Shown here piece by piece: positions 26,589-36,421 of a stretch of 64,000 bases of DNA (positions within the stretch are counted from its first letter, which is position 1; each line of letters begins with the position of its first letter). The translations under genes and the position numbers were made by a program. This DNA comes from HRBIN30 sp964534275. Its GTDB lineage: Bacteria > Desulfobacterota > Binatia > HRBIN30. The stretch spans positions 59,234-123,233 of the forward strand of contig CAZHQG010000009.1 of assembly GCA_964534275.1 (NCBI GenBank). The letters run 5' to 3'. The notes under the pieces were generated by a model. The model searched no databases. It was not told where the DNA came from and saw only the letters and a list, made by a program, of their open reading frames with translations.

Positions 26589-27344
26589 GCCACTAGAGAC
26601 CTATCTCGGTTTCCGAGCTCGGCGCCACAATCAAAACTGCCGCTGTGTTGCTCGGCCGATCCGGATTTTTTCGCTGATCCAGCGCCGCCGGCCTGGGAAA
26701 AAGAATCCCACCGCAAGCCTCTTCATTGCGAACAACGTTGGCTTCGCGCTTCGTTTCTGGCTCGCGGGCACCTCGGCACGGCATTTGCCCTCCTTGCCAG
26801 CTATGGCTGGATTCCACTCGAGCCATGCTCTCGAATTCGGCAAGCCGCCATCAAAGGTGTGATCGGGAACCCGAACCAGGTAGCGCGACATTCCCATTGC
26901 GCCGGAACGTGCGGGCCAACGACCAGCTTCGACTCAGAGGGGACTTCATTCTCACGCCGGTTCCGTTCGACGAGTCGCTAGTTTCGACCAGTGACCTCTG
27001 CGTCCTCCTGCCTAACGGCCGCGAACAGACCATTCTGTAGGCCCAGCATCTATTCCATGGTCAACCGGATGAAGGTCGGCTGAATCCGACTGCAGGGAAC
27101 CGCGACGTCTTGGATTCGAGTTGGGCGGTATCATCCTGCAATCACTGAGGTAGATAAGAGCCCGATTTCCATGGGCCGCGACGCCATCGCGGGGTCTGTA
27201 CGCCCAGCGGAAGCCTTGGCTGCGTTTGTCGGCGAAACCTCGGGTGGCGAGTAGGTTCTTACCGTGGCCGACCACGCACCGCGTGATACTGGGGCTCTGG
27301 AGTCCTGGTGTCTGGAGTTGGAATGAACGCGCGTGGCTACTCGC
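26589..27344. other. Long non-coding stretch, no feature seen
   Basis: At about 755 bases this is the longest gap in the window. Several frames of 60-100 codons exist on both strands, but none has a ribosome site, domain-like composition or codon pattern like its neighbours. No tRNA cloverleaf, terminator or repeat is evident. It may hold remnants of a decayed gene or an unrecognised RNA. Confidence 0.45.
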
Positions 27345-28364
27345 TTACCACTTGGCGTACTGCCACTCGGCGTACCCAAGCTGGCGCTCCAGACGAACGG
27401 TCGTTCCGTCGCGGGCGACGACCTGGCCCGTGTACCTCCCGATCAGTTGGTAGAAGTTGAGGCCCATGAACCCCAGGCGCAGGCGCTCGCGATGGCACGC
27501 CTCTGGTTCGAAGCGGAGCAGGCAATTGCCACTTCCGGAACGCATCGACCAGGATCGCATGAGATCGGTCCGTTCGTACTCGAACGCAACCAGATCTACC
27601 GGTTCCCGAGTGCCGTCGAGCCAAAAACAGTTTTCCGTGAAGCTGGTTTCGTTCACCCCGCACGAGATGTTCAGACCGACGACACGGCCGTCGCTGGAGC
27701 GACCGGCTAAACAGCCCCAATTCCAAAACGTTTCCCGCCGCATGTAGCCCGCGCTCCAATCGCGGTGGCCCAATGCTCCAGCCTTGTCCAAATCTACGCT
27801 ACCCATCGCAGTACGAAGCGTACCCTGTACTCGCTGACCAGCAGTCTTGCGCGCAAACACCCAACCTGCAGCTCCGGCACGGGTGCAAATTCGGAGCGCC
27901 TGGGTGGGCGGATCGGTCTCATCCCACTCCGCATCGATGAAGAGGCTGCCCTTGACCTCCGCCGACAAGTGGCGCCGCCCGGGAGGTTCCCCAGGGCCGA
28001 TGCGGAGCTCTACTCCCCGGGCTGAAAACACGCTGTGCCCGTCTTCCGGTCTTAAGTCCATCCGCAGTTTGCGTGCGAACAGGCTGCGGAACGTCCACTC
28101 CTCCATTGCGCCCGTCTCTGGCCAATACACGTAGACGAAGGCTGTGCCCGCGTAACGGGTGTTGACCAGTGCGCATCCGAATACAGCCGCTTCACTGAGG
28201 CCACCCAGAAACTCGAACTGCTTAAAGCCGAAGTGGCGGCGCCAGGGTCGGGCAGGGCGATCGTACTCGTCAATCAGCCGGCAGCGTCCGGGATCGATCT
28301 CTTCCACCGGCTCTTCGAAGAGGCCAAAGCGCACCTCTCCGCGCTCATCGCAAAGGGAACGCAT
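27345..28364 (-). CDS. DUF2804 family protein
   Basis: A 339-residue cytoplasmic protein of the DUF2804 family, whose function is unknown. The ATG at 28364 (MRSLCDERGEVRFGLFEEPVEEI) is chosen because it lies seven bases after the stop of the upstream gene and family similarity starts here. Typical segments are WRRHFGFKQFEFLGGLSE near 42, VYVYWPETG near 78, GHRDWSAGYMRRETFWNWG near 200 and GLNISCGVNETSFTENCFWLDG near 232, followed by MGLNFYQLIGRYTGQV near 309. The His/Trp-rich beta fold resembles lipocalin-like AttH proteins (for example hydroxyneurosporene synthase-type folds), hinting at a lipid or terpenoid substrate, but that is inference. Probably co-transcribed with the LLM oxidoreductase upstream. 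Confidence 0.82.
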   Translation of the reverse strand: MRSLCDERGEVRFGLFEEPVEEIDPGRCRLIDEYDRPARPWRRHFGFKQFEFLGGLSEAAVFGCALVNTRYAGTAFVYVYWPETGAMEEWTFRSLFARKLRMDLRPEDGHSVFSARGVELRIGPGEPPGRRHLSAEVKGSLFIDAEWDETDPPTQALRICTRAGAAGWVFARKTAGQRVQGTLRTAMGSVDLDKAGALGHRDWSAGYMRRETFWNWGCLAGRSSDGRVVGLNISCGVNETSFTENCFWLDGTREPVDLVAFEYERTDLMRSWSMRSGSGNCLLRFEPEACHRERLRLGFMGLNFYQLIGRYTGQVVARDGTTVRLERQLGYAEWQYAKW

Positions 28365-28371
28365 GCCCTGT

Positions 28372-29340
28372 TTACCGGATGTGCGGCCACACCTCGCGCT
28401 CGAACAATCGCAGACTTTCCCAAGCAAAGTCTGGCGATAGGCCGCCCATCAGCGGGTGCAAGACCACTCGGCCGTGTTCGCGAGCCAGAGCAATGCACTG
28501 CTCGGGGGTCACCACCGCGTACACTCCTGAGCGACGTACGTCCTCGGCGCTTGCCCCCTCGACGTGCACTTGGGAGCGTTGGTCGGGGGTTTGCCACGAG
28601 GCGTACGTGGTCGCGTCGTACACCGCGTGCGGAGCGATCCGCTGCCAGGCACCCTCTGGGTCGAGCGTGACGTGCACGAAGCCCGGTCCACCGGGCATCA
28701 GAGCGAAGCCCGTGTGGAAGCCGACGCGCCGGCATTCTTCTTCGTACACCTGCACGAGCCGCGGATCGCCAATGGCTGGGAGGAACGCAGCGCGCAAGCG
28801 CGCCGCGCGTCGCGCGGCCGTTTCCGTAGAACCACCGAGGAAAATCGTGATCGGGTGCGCGGGGCGTGGAGTGACCCGAACGCGGCGCCCACGGTAGGTA
28901 AACGGCTCCCCTGTCCAGGCTTGCCGCAACACGTCGACCGCCTCCTCCAGCAATCGACCACGTTGTTTGCGGTCGATCCCTGCCATCTCGAACTCTTCGG
29001 CACGATAGCCCAAGCCTGCGACGATGCTGACGCGACCGCCGCTGGCCAGGTCCAAAACCGCGAGTTGCTCGGCAATCCGCACCGGGTCGTGCAAGGGCAG
29101 CAGCAGAGCCGCGATATTGATGGGAAGCCGCTTGGTCGCCCCCGCGATTGCCGCCGCTAGCGTCAACGGCGCGGGCAAGTACCCATCGTCTACGCCATGG
29201 TGCTCCGACAGCACGCACATGTCGATCCCGAGCTCGTCGGCCCAGCGGCACATTTCCAAGCAAGCGCGGTATTGATCCGCGTGCGTCGTGGAGGCAAACG
29301 GAGGCACCCGCAAGTCAAATCGAATCACGACAATCGCCAT
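28372..29340 (-). CDS. LLM class flavin-dependent oxidoreductase (luciferase-like)
   Basis: A 322-residue TIM-barrel protein of the bacterial luciferase/F420-dependent superfamily. ATG 29340 has GGGAGGAAC upstream. The N-terminus MAIVVIRFDLRVPPF is followed by ADELGIDMCVLSEHHG near 34, PINIAALLLPLHDPVRIAEQLAVLDLASGGRVSIVAGLGY (residues about 73-111), and FLGGSTETAARRAARL near 168. These are typical of LLM monooxygenases and reductases using FMN or F420. The protein lies between an acyl-CoA ligase and a DUF2804 gene on the same strand, spaced 78 and 7 bases, suggesting one operon for activation and oxidation of a lipid-like compound. Cofactor and substrate cannot be read from the sequence. Confidence 0.9.
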   Translation of the reverse strand: MAIVVIRFDLRVPPFASTTHADQYRACLEMCRWADELGIDMCVLSEHHGVDDGYLPAPLTLAAAIAGATKRLPINIAALLLPLHDPVRIAEQLAVLDLASGGRVSIVAGLGYRAEEFEMAGIDRKQRGRLLEEAVDVLRQAWTGEPFTYRGRRVRVTPRPAHPITIFLGGSTETAARRAARLRAAFLPAIGDPRLVQVYEEECRRVGFHTGFALMPGGPGFVHVTLDPEGAWQRIAPHAVYDATTYASWQTPDQRSQVHVEGASAEDVRRSGVYAVVTPEQCIALAREHGRVVLHPLMGGLSPDFAWESLRLFEREVWPHIR

Positions 29341-29418
29341 GGCTGTTCCTCCCGTGTTCCGCGCCCCGGCTCTCGAACCGGACGTGCACTCTCCTCGCGT
29401 TCGTCGCCTTGGGGGTCT

Positions 29419-31242
29419 CTAACGATCGAGCAAATCGAGCTTCTCCTGCGCTGCAAACTCCCGACGCACCTCTTCGTAGTCCTCTCGGGTAAACGGCCGG
29501 AATGTTGTGTCGCCACGGCGTCGCCAATAAATCCGCGCATCGGGGATTCGATTCAAGTCGAAGTGCACCTTCTTGTAGTTGCGCACCAAGACCTTCTGCG
29601 TTTGCGTGTACTCGAAGTCGTCGACGATCCGCACGAAGTCGGGGAACCATTTCCGGTCCATGCTGCCGTGCGTGACCTGATACTCACACCAGTCGAAAAA
29701 CCCCTGCGGGTCGAACTCCGCTCCATCGCGCAATTTTAACGCTGCCATCACCAGTTCGTCGGAAATGGCGCAGGGCACGCCGTACGCAACTGCCAATTGC
29801 ACATCGGGATGCTCCGTCAGGAGCCGCCCTACTTGCGCGGCGGAAAAATTCTCGCCGTCTTTGCGGATCCAGTCGTCCGTGCGTCCGTCGAAATACAAGT
29901 AGCGACGACCGTCGACGATGAGGATGTGACCCAAGTCGCCCGAGTGGTAAACCCCGTTGCGGTACTTTTCCTGGTTCGCCTGCGGGTTATCGTAGTACCC
30001 TTGAAACAAGGCAGTATCGGGAGCGACCCGGCAAATTTCGCCGACCGCGCGATCGTAGTTCAGCAGCTTGCCGTCTGGCCCAAGCTGCGCCGGCTCGCAT
30101 TCCGACCCATCCGGCGCCAAAATCTTCACTGCTGGATCGGTAATTTCCCCGACACACCCGCGCGGGTCTCCTTTGCGGCGGAACGTACTGATGGCAGCTT
30201 CGGTGGAACCGTACAATTCGAACATGTCCTCGAGCCCGAGCCACTTCATGAACTTGTCGATGTCGGGCGGCGAAGCCCCGTTCCCCACCGCGTAACGCAG
30301 TTTGTTGCGGGGGTTGTTCGTGACCTCTCGGGCGATGCGTTCTTCGTCGCCACCAAAGCGCTTTTCGATCGCGGCGAGAACGTAGTGAACCGGCTCGCCC
30401 ACGTAATTCCAGAACGTCGATCCGTAGGTAAAGATGTCGTCGAGAAATTGGCTGGCACTGAACCGCTCGCGCAACCCCATGCTCCCCCCCACCCAAAATG
30501 CCGGCATGAAGCCAACGAACATGGCGTTCGAATGGAACAAGGGCATGCACCCGTACCCCACGTCCTCGTAGGTCAGGCCGAGGTTGGAGGACACTCCGAA
30601 TCCCACAGCACACAGCTTCATGTGGTTGTTCAAAATGCCTTTTGGCAGCCCGGTCGTCCCAGAGGTGTAAATGACCATGAGGTTGGTTTCGGGAGTGACC
30701 GCCACGTCCGGTGCCGGGAGTTCGCGCTCGGCAGGTCCGACTTCCCGATCCAGGCATGCAACGTAATCCCGCTCCGGCGGGATCGCGCCGCCTTGGGTGC
30801 GGAGAACCAAAATGTTTTCCTCTCCAAGCGTGCGCAGTTGTCCGCGAATGCGCTCGACCTCGGGAAGAAACTTTTCATCGACCACCAGCACACGCGCGCG
30901 TGCGTGATTGAGCACTCCTGCCAGTACTTCCCCTCGCAGTCCGGTGTTGACCCCGAACAACGTAAGGCCCGCAAACGCACACCCTCCGTACAGCGACAAC
31001 AATTCCAGGTGGTTTTCGAGCAACATGGCGACATGACCCGGATGGTCGCTGTCGATCTTGCCAATCCGCTGCAACAGAAAGTGCCCCGTGCGCACGCTTT
31101 CGTTGCGGAACTGCCGATACGTCCAGCTCCGGTCGCGGTGCATGAGCACCACCTTGTCTCGCGTGACGGGATGACGCGCCCGGGCCTCGATGTGGGCGCC
31201 CACAGTGAAGCTCGGTGCGTCGAAGACGAGTGGTTCAGCCAT
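29419..31242 (-). CDS. Acyl-CoA ligase (AMP-forming), fatty/bile-acid type
   Basis: A 607-residue ANL-superfamily enzyme forming acyl-CoA from acid, ATP and CoA. ATG 31242 is preferred; the upstream TTG at 31266 actually overlaps the GGAGG ribosome site. The AMP-binding loop IYTSGTTGLPKGILNNH is near 190, FELYGSTEAAIS near 334 is motif A5, and SGDLGHILIVDGRRYLYFDGRTDDWIRKDGENFS (about 438-472) covers the hinge. The lysine-bearing C-terminal segment is FEYTQTQKVLVRNYKK near 555. The pattern resembles very-long-chain or steroid-acid ligases of the FadD17/FATP group more than short-chain ligases. It is upstream of an LLM oxidoreductase and DUF2804 in the same orientation. Confidence 0.92.
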   Translation of the reverse strand: MAEPLVFDAPSFTVGAHIEARARHPVTRDKVVLMHRDRSWTYRQFRNESVRTGHFLLQRIGKIDSDHPGHVAMLLENHLELLSLYGGCAFAGLTLFGVNTGLRGEVLAGVLNHARARVLVVDEKFLPEVERIRGQLRTLGEENILVLRTQGGAIPPERDYVACLDREVGPAERELPAPDVAVTPETNLMVIYTSGTTGLPKGILNNHMKLCAVGFGVSSNLGLTYEDVGYGCMPLFHSNAMFVGFMPAFWVGGSMGLRERFSASQFLDDIFTYGSTFWNYVGEPVHYVLAAIEKRFGGDEERIAREVTNNPRNKLRYAVGNGASPPDIDKFMKWLGLEDMFELYGSTEAAISTFRRKGDPRGCVGEITDPAVKILAPDGSECEPAQLGPDGKLLNYDRAVGEICRVAPDTALFQGYYDNPQANQEKYRNGVYHSGDLGHILIVDGRRYLYFDGRTDDWIRKDGENFSAAQVGRLLTEHPDVQLAVAYGVPCAISDELVMAALKLRDGAEFDPQGFFDWCEYQVTHGSMDRKWFPDFVRIVDDFEYTQTQKVLVRNYKKVHFDLNRIPDARIYWRRRGDTTFRPFTREDYEEVRREFAAQEKLDLLDR

Positions 31243-31465
31243 TCGCAATCTTGCCTCCAATTCCAACGAAATGAGTGAACCGGGTTCTTAAAGGCCGGGA
31301 CCAACTAGAGTCAATGCAGCCCCACATCGTTTTGCCCCGGCGCCTCGCTCTGTGGTGGCAACGGAACAACGCGAAGTCGCGGCCCACCAGCAACGCGCAC
31401 GCGGTTCGCACGCATGAGCGCCGAGCTGGCGCCATCAGCCCCGCGCCCCGGGCCGTCCGCTCCCT

Positions 31466-34120
31466 TTAGGCAAGCGCCTGCAAGTGGCGCTGGAGGTTCT
31501 CCGCGCGTTCGCGCAAGGCCCTGGCCTTTTCTTTCTCTTTTGCGACGATCTCCTGCGGAGCTCGGGCTACGAAGTCCGCACGGGCCAGTTTGCCCTCCAC
31601 TTGTTCAAGATCCTTGCGCACCTTGAGGAGCTCGCGCTCGAGCCGATCACGCACCTCGGCGGTATCTACCAGCCCACGCACCGGAACGAAGATCTCGCCA
31701 ATGCCATCGACAACCACGGAGGGCTCGCCCACCGGGTGCTCCAGCGGAGCGAGAACCTCGACTGTTCCCACTCGCGCCAACAGACCGAGATACTGCTCCA
31801 GGAGGACGCGTGTTTGCGGCGGCACACTCGAGGGGAGCCGAACCGTGATCCGCGCGGAAGGAGCAATTCCTAAATCCGCACGCAAGTTGCGCACGCCGCG
31901 AATCGCGGCAATGAGTTGGCCTGCCAAGGCTTCTGCTTCCGGGTCGAGCCAGCGGTCGTCGGGACGAGGGAAGGGCGCCACCATGATGCTCGGCGCCACA
32001 CGCTCGATAGGCAAGTGCTGCCAGATCTCTTCGGTCACGAACGGCATGATCGGGTGCAAGAGGCGTAACGCCCGTTCGAGTACACCGACCAAAACACTTC
32101 GAGTTACGCGCGCTTGCGGAGAGGTAGGCTCTGCCAAAGCCAGTTTGCTCATTTCGATGTACCAATCGCAGTACTCATGCCAGAGAAACTGGTACAGGCC
32201 CAAGGCGACCTCGTTGAAACGAAACTGTTCCAGCGCAGCCCGAGCCTCGCGGCTCACTCGCTCCAAGCGCGAGAGGATCCAGCGATCCGCTAGCCCAAAA
32301 TCCTCGCTGCGGAACACCTGTAGCGATTCCACGCGAGTGTCCGCAGGTACCTGTCGCAACACGAACCGTGCAGCGTTCCAAATCTTGTTGGCAAAGTGCC
32401 GGCCAAGGTCGGTTTTTTCTTTCGCGTAGCGCACATCCTCGCCCGGTGGCGCCAAGGCAACGATCGTAAAGCGCAGTGCATCGGCTCCGTACTCTTGGAT
32501 GACCTCTAGCGGATCGGGCGAGTTGCCCAGCGACTTCGACATCTTGCGCCCCTGCAAATCGCGCACGATGCTGTTGAAGTACACGGAGCGAAAAGGCACG
32601 TCGCCCACGAATTCGTAACCCGCCATCACCATGCGGGCGACCCAAAAGAAAATGATATCCGCGCCGGTAACGAGTACGTCCGTGGGATAGAAGCGCTCTA
32701 AGGTACGTGTGCGCTCCGGCCAGCCCATGGTCGAGAATGGCCACAGCCACGAGCTGAACCAGGTATCCAACACGTCGGGGTCCTGCTCGATGGCGCCCGA
32801 ACCGCAATGCGCACAGGCGGTCGGGTCGACGCGGGCCACCGTCTCCTTCCCGCACTCGCGACAGTACCAAACGGGAATGCGATGCCCCCACCAGAGTTGG
32901 CGGCTGATGCACCAGTCGCGAATGTTCTCGAGCCAGTGCAAGTACACACCCACCCATCGCTCTGGGGTGAGCTTGAGCGCGCCCGTTTTTACGGCGGCGA
33001 TGGCCGGACCCGCAAGCGGCTTCATCCGCACGAACCACTGCGTCGAAAGGTACGGCTCGATGATGGTTTGGCAGCGCTCGCAACGGCGCACCGGAACCCG
33101 GTACGGTTCCACTTTCACCAGCAGTCCTTGCGCTTCCAGGTCCGCCACGATTTTTTTCCGCGCTGCAAATCGGTCGAGCCCCTGATACGGCCCCCCATTT
33201 TCGTTGATCCGGCCTTCGGTATCCATCACCACCAACGCAGGGAGTCCGTGGCGCTGCGCGATGTCGAAATCCGCCGCATCGTGCGCCGGCGTGACCTTCA
33301 CCGCGCCTGTACCAAATTTCGGATCGACCGATTCGTCCGCCACGACTGGAATCGGGCGGCCCAGCAAGGGCAGCACAACCTGCTTGCCAATGAGCGACCG
33401 GTAACGCTCGTCCGCAGGATGCACCGCTACGCCCGTGTCGCCCAACATGGTCTCGGGGCGAGTGGTCGCGACGACGACTCCCGGGCCGCCATCCTCTGCC
33501 GGGTAACGAATGTGCCACAGCGAGCCCGCCTCGCCGCCTTCCACGGTGATCGCTTCCTCATCCGACAGTGCGGTATGGCAACGAACACACCAGTGGATGA
33601 TCCGCTGACCGCGATACAGAAGCCCCTTTTCGTACAGCCGCACGAACACTTCGCGCACCGCACGCGACAAACCAGGGTCCATCGTGAAGCGCTCGCGCCG
33701 CCAGTCGCACGAGGCCCCAAGCTTGCGCAATTGCAGCAAAATTGTGCGGCCGTACTTTTCTTTCCATTCCCAAACCCGCTGCAAGAACGCCTCGCGCCCA
33801 AGACGGTGGCGGTCGAGCCCCTCCTTCGCGAGCTGCTTTTCCACAGCATTTTGCGTCGCAATGCCCGCATGGTCGGTGCCCGGAATCCAAACGGTTACGT
33901 GGCCGTCCATGCGTTTGAAGCGCACCAAGATGTCTTGGAGAGTATTGTTCAGTACGTGCCCCATGGTGAGCACGCCGGTCACGTTCGGCGGGGGAATCAC
34001 GACGCTAAAGCGCGGCCCGGGCTGATCCTCGTCACCGTAAAAGTACCCTTCTCGCTCCCAAATCGCGTACCACTTGTCCTCGACCTGCGAGGGATCGTAA
34101 GTCTTCGGCAACTCATTCAT
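31466..34120 (-). CDS. valS: Valyl-tRNA synthetase
   Basis: An 884-residue class I tRNA synthetase that charges tRNA-Val. The ATG at 34120 (MNELPKTYDPSQVEDKWY) is where the family starts; no strong ribosome site is visible. The HIGH-type motif is PPPNVTGVLTMGH near 42 and the KMSKS motif is GRKMSKSLGNSPDP near 525. The CP1 editing domain includes TTRPETMLGDTGVAVHP near 215 and the tRNA-binding anticodon domain lies at about 600-760. The C-terminal 70 residues form the coiled-coil arm typical of ValS (LVDTAEVRDRLERELLKVRKDLEQ). It is the best phylogenetic marker in the window. Confidence 0.98.
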   Translation of the reverse strand: MNELPKTYDPSQVEDKWYAIWEREGYFYGDEDQPGPRFSVVIPPPNVTGVLTMGHVLNNTLQDILVRFKRMDGHVTVWIPGTDHAGIATQNAVEKQLAKEGLDRHRLGREAFLQRVWEWKEKYGRTILLQLRKLGASCDWRRERFTMDPGLSRAVREVFVRLYEKGLLYRGQRIIHWCVRCHTALSDEEAITVEGGEAGSLWHIRYPAEDGGPGVVVATTRPETMLGDTGVAVHPADERYRSLIGKQVVLPLLGRPIPVVADESVDPKFGTGAVKVTPAHDAADFDIAQRHGLPALVVMDTEGRINENGGPYQGLDRFAARKKIVADLEAQGLLVKVEPYRVPVRRCERCQTIIEPYLSTQWFVRMKPLAGPAIAAVKTGALKLTPERWVGVYLHWLENIRDWCISRQLWWGHRIPVWYCRECGKETVARVDPTACAHCGSGAIEQDPDVLDTWFSSWLWPFSTMGWPERTRTLERFYPTDVLVTGADIIFFWVARMVMAGYEFVGDVPFRSVYFNSIVRDLQGRKMSKSLGNSPDPLEVIQEYGADALRFTIVALAPPGEDVRYAKEKTDLGRHFANKIWNAARFVLRQVPADTRVESLQVFRSEDFGLADRWILSRLERVSREARAALEQFRFNEVALGLYQFLWHEYCDWYIEMSKLALAEPTSPQARVTRSVLVGVLERALRLLHPIMPFVTEEIWQHLPIERVAPSIMVAPFPRPDDRWLDPEAEALAGQLIAAIRGVRNLRADLGIAPSARITVRLPSSVPPQTRVLLEQYLGLLARVGTVEVLAPLEHPVGEPSVVVDGIGEIFVPVRGLVDTAEVRDRLERELLKVRKDLEQVEGKLARADFVARAPQEIVAKEKEKARALRERAENLQRHLQALA

Positions 34121-34300
34121 AGGACAGCACCGTCGATGCTGTGCACCGGCGCACAACGAACCGGCTTGGCTAACGTAAAGGCATCGGACCCGCAACAGCG
34201 AGACCCGCAACTCACCACACGAACCCTACGCGGTGGCTTTGCGCACACCTAGCACCGCTCGGGGCACGTAAACCCCCGGGGGTGCCTGCATGCATACCGT

Positions 34301-35113
34301 TCAGGGCACAAGTTCGAAGCGGTACTCGATGGTGCCCTCGATGCCCCGTCCGGCACTCGTCGGAGGCACGCGGAAGCGGCTGCGACGCGCGGCCTCCACC
34401 GCCTCTCGATCCAACACGTCGTAACCCGAGGAGCGCTCGACACGCGCGGTTTGAACCGTCCCGTCAGCCCTCAGCTCGAGTCGAACAGCAACGACACCGC
34501 TCCAGTTTCGCTGGCGCGCGACTGGCGGATACGCCGGAGCTGGGCACCGAATGCAGTATGCGCGGGCATCTCCGAGGCCGGCCCCATTGGCGCCCCCACT
34601 CCCCGCGGCACCGTGGCCGGCACCGCCGCCGCTACCTTCTCCAACGCCACGTCCAGTAGCTTCCAACGGAAGTGTCGCATTCGACTCGTTGGCCCCGGGC
34701 ATTTCCGCGTCCGCGTGGTCGCTCGGCGCCGGCAACGGTCCGGCCGCTGGCGGCGCTTCGCGCTTCGGACGCGTCGCAACGCGAGGCGGGCGCTTGGGCT
34801 TCGGCGACTTCCGGTTCATGTCGCCAACCTTTGGCGGCTCGGGCACCACAGGCGGTGCCGCGCGCGGCTCCTCTAAAGGGGGACCAATCGGACGAGCGCC
34901 ACTGGGCTCGCCCGCGGAGCCGGGAAGCACAGAAGCAATGATCACGCGCAGCGGAGGCACATCCGCGGCCTGCGCGGGTCCACGCCAACGGCTGCACATC
35001 CAGAGCAGTGCGGCGTGAAGCACCAAAGCCACGCCCATCCATGGTAGGTACCCGCGCCAACGTGGAGCCGGTGAAACGAACAACACTTGCCCGCGGTCCG
35101 CAGGAACAGTCAT
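34301..35113 (-). CDS. TonB-family energy transducer-like protein
   Basis: A 270-residue protein with an inner-membrane anchor at about 24-43 (YLPWMGVALVLHAALLWMCS), a Pro-rich periplasmic spacer with PKPKRPPRVATRPKRE, a Gly-rich segment near 155-180, and a TonB C-terminal domain at about 183-268 (YPPVARQRNWSGVVAVRLEL, then SSGYDVLDREAVEAARRSRF). TonB proteins couple the proton motive force to outer-membrane receptors. A CIRC cysteine pair just before the domain is unusual. ATG 35113 is the first in-frame ATG; no clear ribosome site. ExbB/ExbD and receptor genes are not nearby, so its partner system is unknown. Confidence 0.85.
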   Translation of the reverse strand: MTVPADRGQVLFVSPAPRWRGYLPWMGVALVLHAALLWMCSRWRGPAQAADVPPLRVIIASVLPGSAGEPSGARPIGPPLEEPRAAPPVVPEPPKVGDMNRKSPKPKRPPRVATRPKREAPPAAGPLPAPSDHADAEMPGANESNATLPLEATGRGVGEGSGGGAGHGAAGSGGANGAGLGDARAYCIRCPAPAYPPVARQRNWSGVVAVRLELRADGTVQTARVERSSGYDVLDREAVEAARRSRFRVPPTSAGRGIEGTIEYRFELVP

Positions 35114-35287
35114 TGGCAAACGCGGGTTGGGTAACGGGCACGAAGGGCCCGGGTCAAGCCCACGCGCTACCGCGCAGTTGGCACCTGGTTGTTTTGTGCT
35201 GGACGCTCGACCCTCCGCGAGGGTTTACAACACGGCCGGTCACCTCGCGTGCTTTGATGGCCGCGACCCAGCCGTTTCGCCTGCACC

Positions 35288-35803
35288 TTAGAGCTGCTGC
35301 CTCTGGATGAAGACGCTCTTGTCCACTTTTGAAAAGAACTGGCGATAAAATTCGGCGTCCGACACGCTGCGCACGTCCATCACCTCCCCACGATTGTCGA
35401 GCGTTTTCACCTGGAAGTTCACGCGCACTTTGGTCTCGTCGCCAAATTCGGTCACGTTCGCCGAGCATTCGACAATCGCAACTTTTCGCCACCGCGCCTC
35501 GTTTCCCCCGAACAGTCCCATCAAGAGCGCAAAGTTGGGATTTTCCACGTTCGTTTCCTTGGTGGCGGAGATCAGTCCCAGGTCGGTGTTGGCGTGTTTG
35601 ACGATGAAGCCCTCGTCTTGCAGGGCGTTGATCAGTGCCTTCATGACCAGCTTGGAGTCTCTTACCGGGTACGTGCGCGTTTGAAACTCGCGGATTTGGA
35701 GTTGGGTGGAGGCCGGCTCTACCGCCACGCAGCCAAACAGAGGTGTGAGAGCAAGCCACCAGATCGTCCGAACAAAGCTGCGGCACGCCACGATCCGCCT
35801 CAA
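35288..35803 (-). CDS. Conserved lipoprotein of unknown function
   Basis: A 171-residue predicted lipoprotein: the signal ends with the lipobox LFGC at Cys 25 or so (LALTPLFGCVAVEP). The mature part has the pattern LQIREFQTRTYPVRDSKLV, LINALQDEGFIVKHANTDLGLISATKE and RVNFQ, a small alpha/beta domain repeated in many proteobacterial envelope lipoproteins. I cannot give a function. Its ATG overlaps the stop codon of the upstream BamE-like gene by four bases, so the two are co-translated and their products may act together at the outer membrane. Confidence 0.78.
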   Translation of the reverse strand: MRRIVACRSFVRTIWWLALTPLFGCVAVEPASTQLQIREFQTRTYPVRDSKLVMKALINALQDEGFIVKHANTDLGLISATKETNVENPNFALLMGLFGGNEARWRKVAIVECSANVTEFGDETKVRVNFQVKTLDNRGEVMDVRSVSDAEFYRQFFSKVDKSVFIQRQQL

Positions 35804-36219
35804 AACTTACTCGCGTGGTACGAAAACGATTCGACCCGCTGCTGGTCGTCGAACTTGATCACGACCGTCAACGTCCGCTGGCTCGACCGAGCCGCACCGG
35901 CAGCCTGCCCCGCCCCAAGAATCAGAATCGTGCCGTATAACTGACTCGTCGAGTAGGATGCCTCGGTCGCCACTTTGTCATAAACCCACGTCTCCTTGCC
36001 GGCCGCGTCGCGAGTGACGATGTTCGGGGAACCAAGACGTTCGACCACTTCTGCTTGCGACAAGCCCACGCGGATTTCTTTTTGCACAACGCCTAGCGTC
36101 ATCTCACGCTCAGCCGCCGAACGCACCCGTTGTTCGTGCCAACCGCCGCCACAACTTGCTGCGCACACCAACGTACCGGCCAAACTGAAAACAAGCGCAC
36201 GTTGCCCTGCGGCGATCAT
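35800..36219 (-). CDS. BamE/SmpA-like small lipoprotein
   Basis: A 139-residue predicted lipoprotein with signal peptide ending CAASC near residue 23. The fold signature of the BamE/SmpA-OmlA group is clear: IRVGLSQAEVVERLGSPNIVTRDAAGKETWVYD at about 48-80, then a beta strand region ending TVVIKFDDQQRVESFSY. In the BAM complex the family helps assemble outer-membrane proteins, but many stand-alone members have other roles. ATG 36219 follows GAGGGC. It is the first gene of a two-gene overlapping unit with the lipoprotein downstream. Confidence 0.8.
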   Translation of the reverse strand: MIAAGQRALVFSLAGTLVCAASCGGGWHEQRVRSAAEREMTLGVVQKEIRVGLSQAEVVERLGSPNIVTRDAAGKETWVYDKVATEASYSTSQLYGTILILGAGQAAGAARSSQRTLTVVIKFDDQQRVESFSYHASKF

Positions 36220-36421
36220 CCTGCCCTCTTCTGCAAACCGTTCTCGCTAGCCCCTGCCCTATTGAACCAGCCCGGCATCGGTTGCCACTTTGCCCGCAAG
36301 ACACTTCGCTGGTCAAGCCTGTTCTGCAACCGCCCCGCATGCAAGGCCGACGTGGCCGATCCGATCCGGAAGTGGCAACTGCCTGTCGCTTGCGGACGCA
36401 TCCGTGATAACCTTGCTGGCC

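Noticed and set aside
26593..27040. Small frames in the long gap (77 and 104 residues)
   Set aside because: No start signals, no domain features, and they overlap on opposite strands.
29797..31278. 493-residue open frame on plus strand opposite the acyl-CoA ligase gene
   Set aside because: It is the antisense shadow of a clear ANL-family gene, with no ribosome site and no domain; high GC content makes such frames common.
32807..34252. 481-residue open frame opposite valS
   Set aside because: valS has full family signatures; this frame is its shadow.
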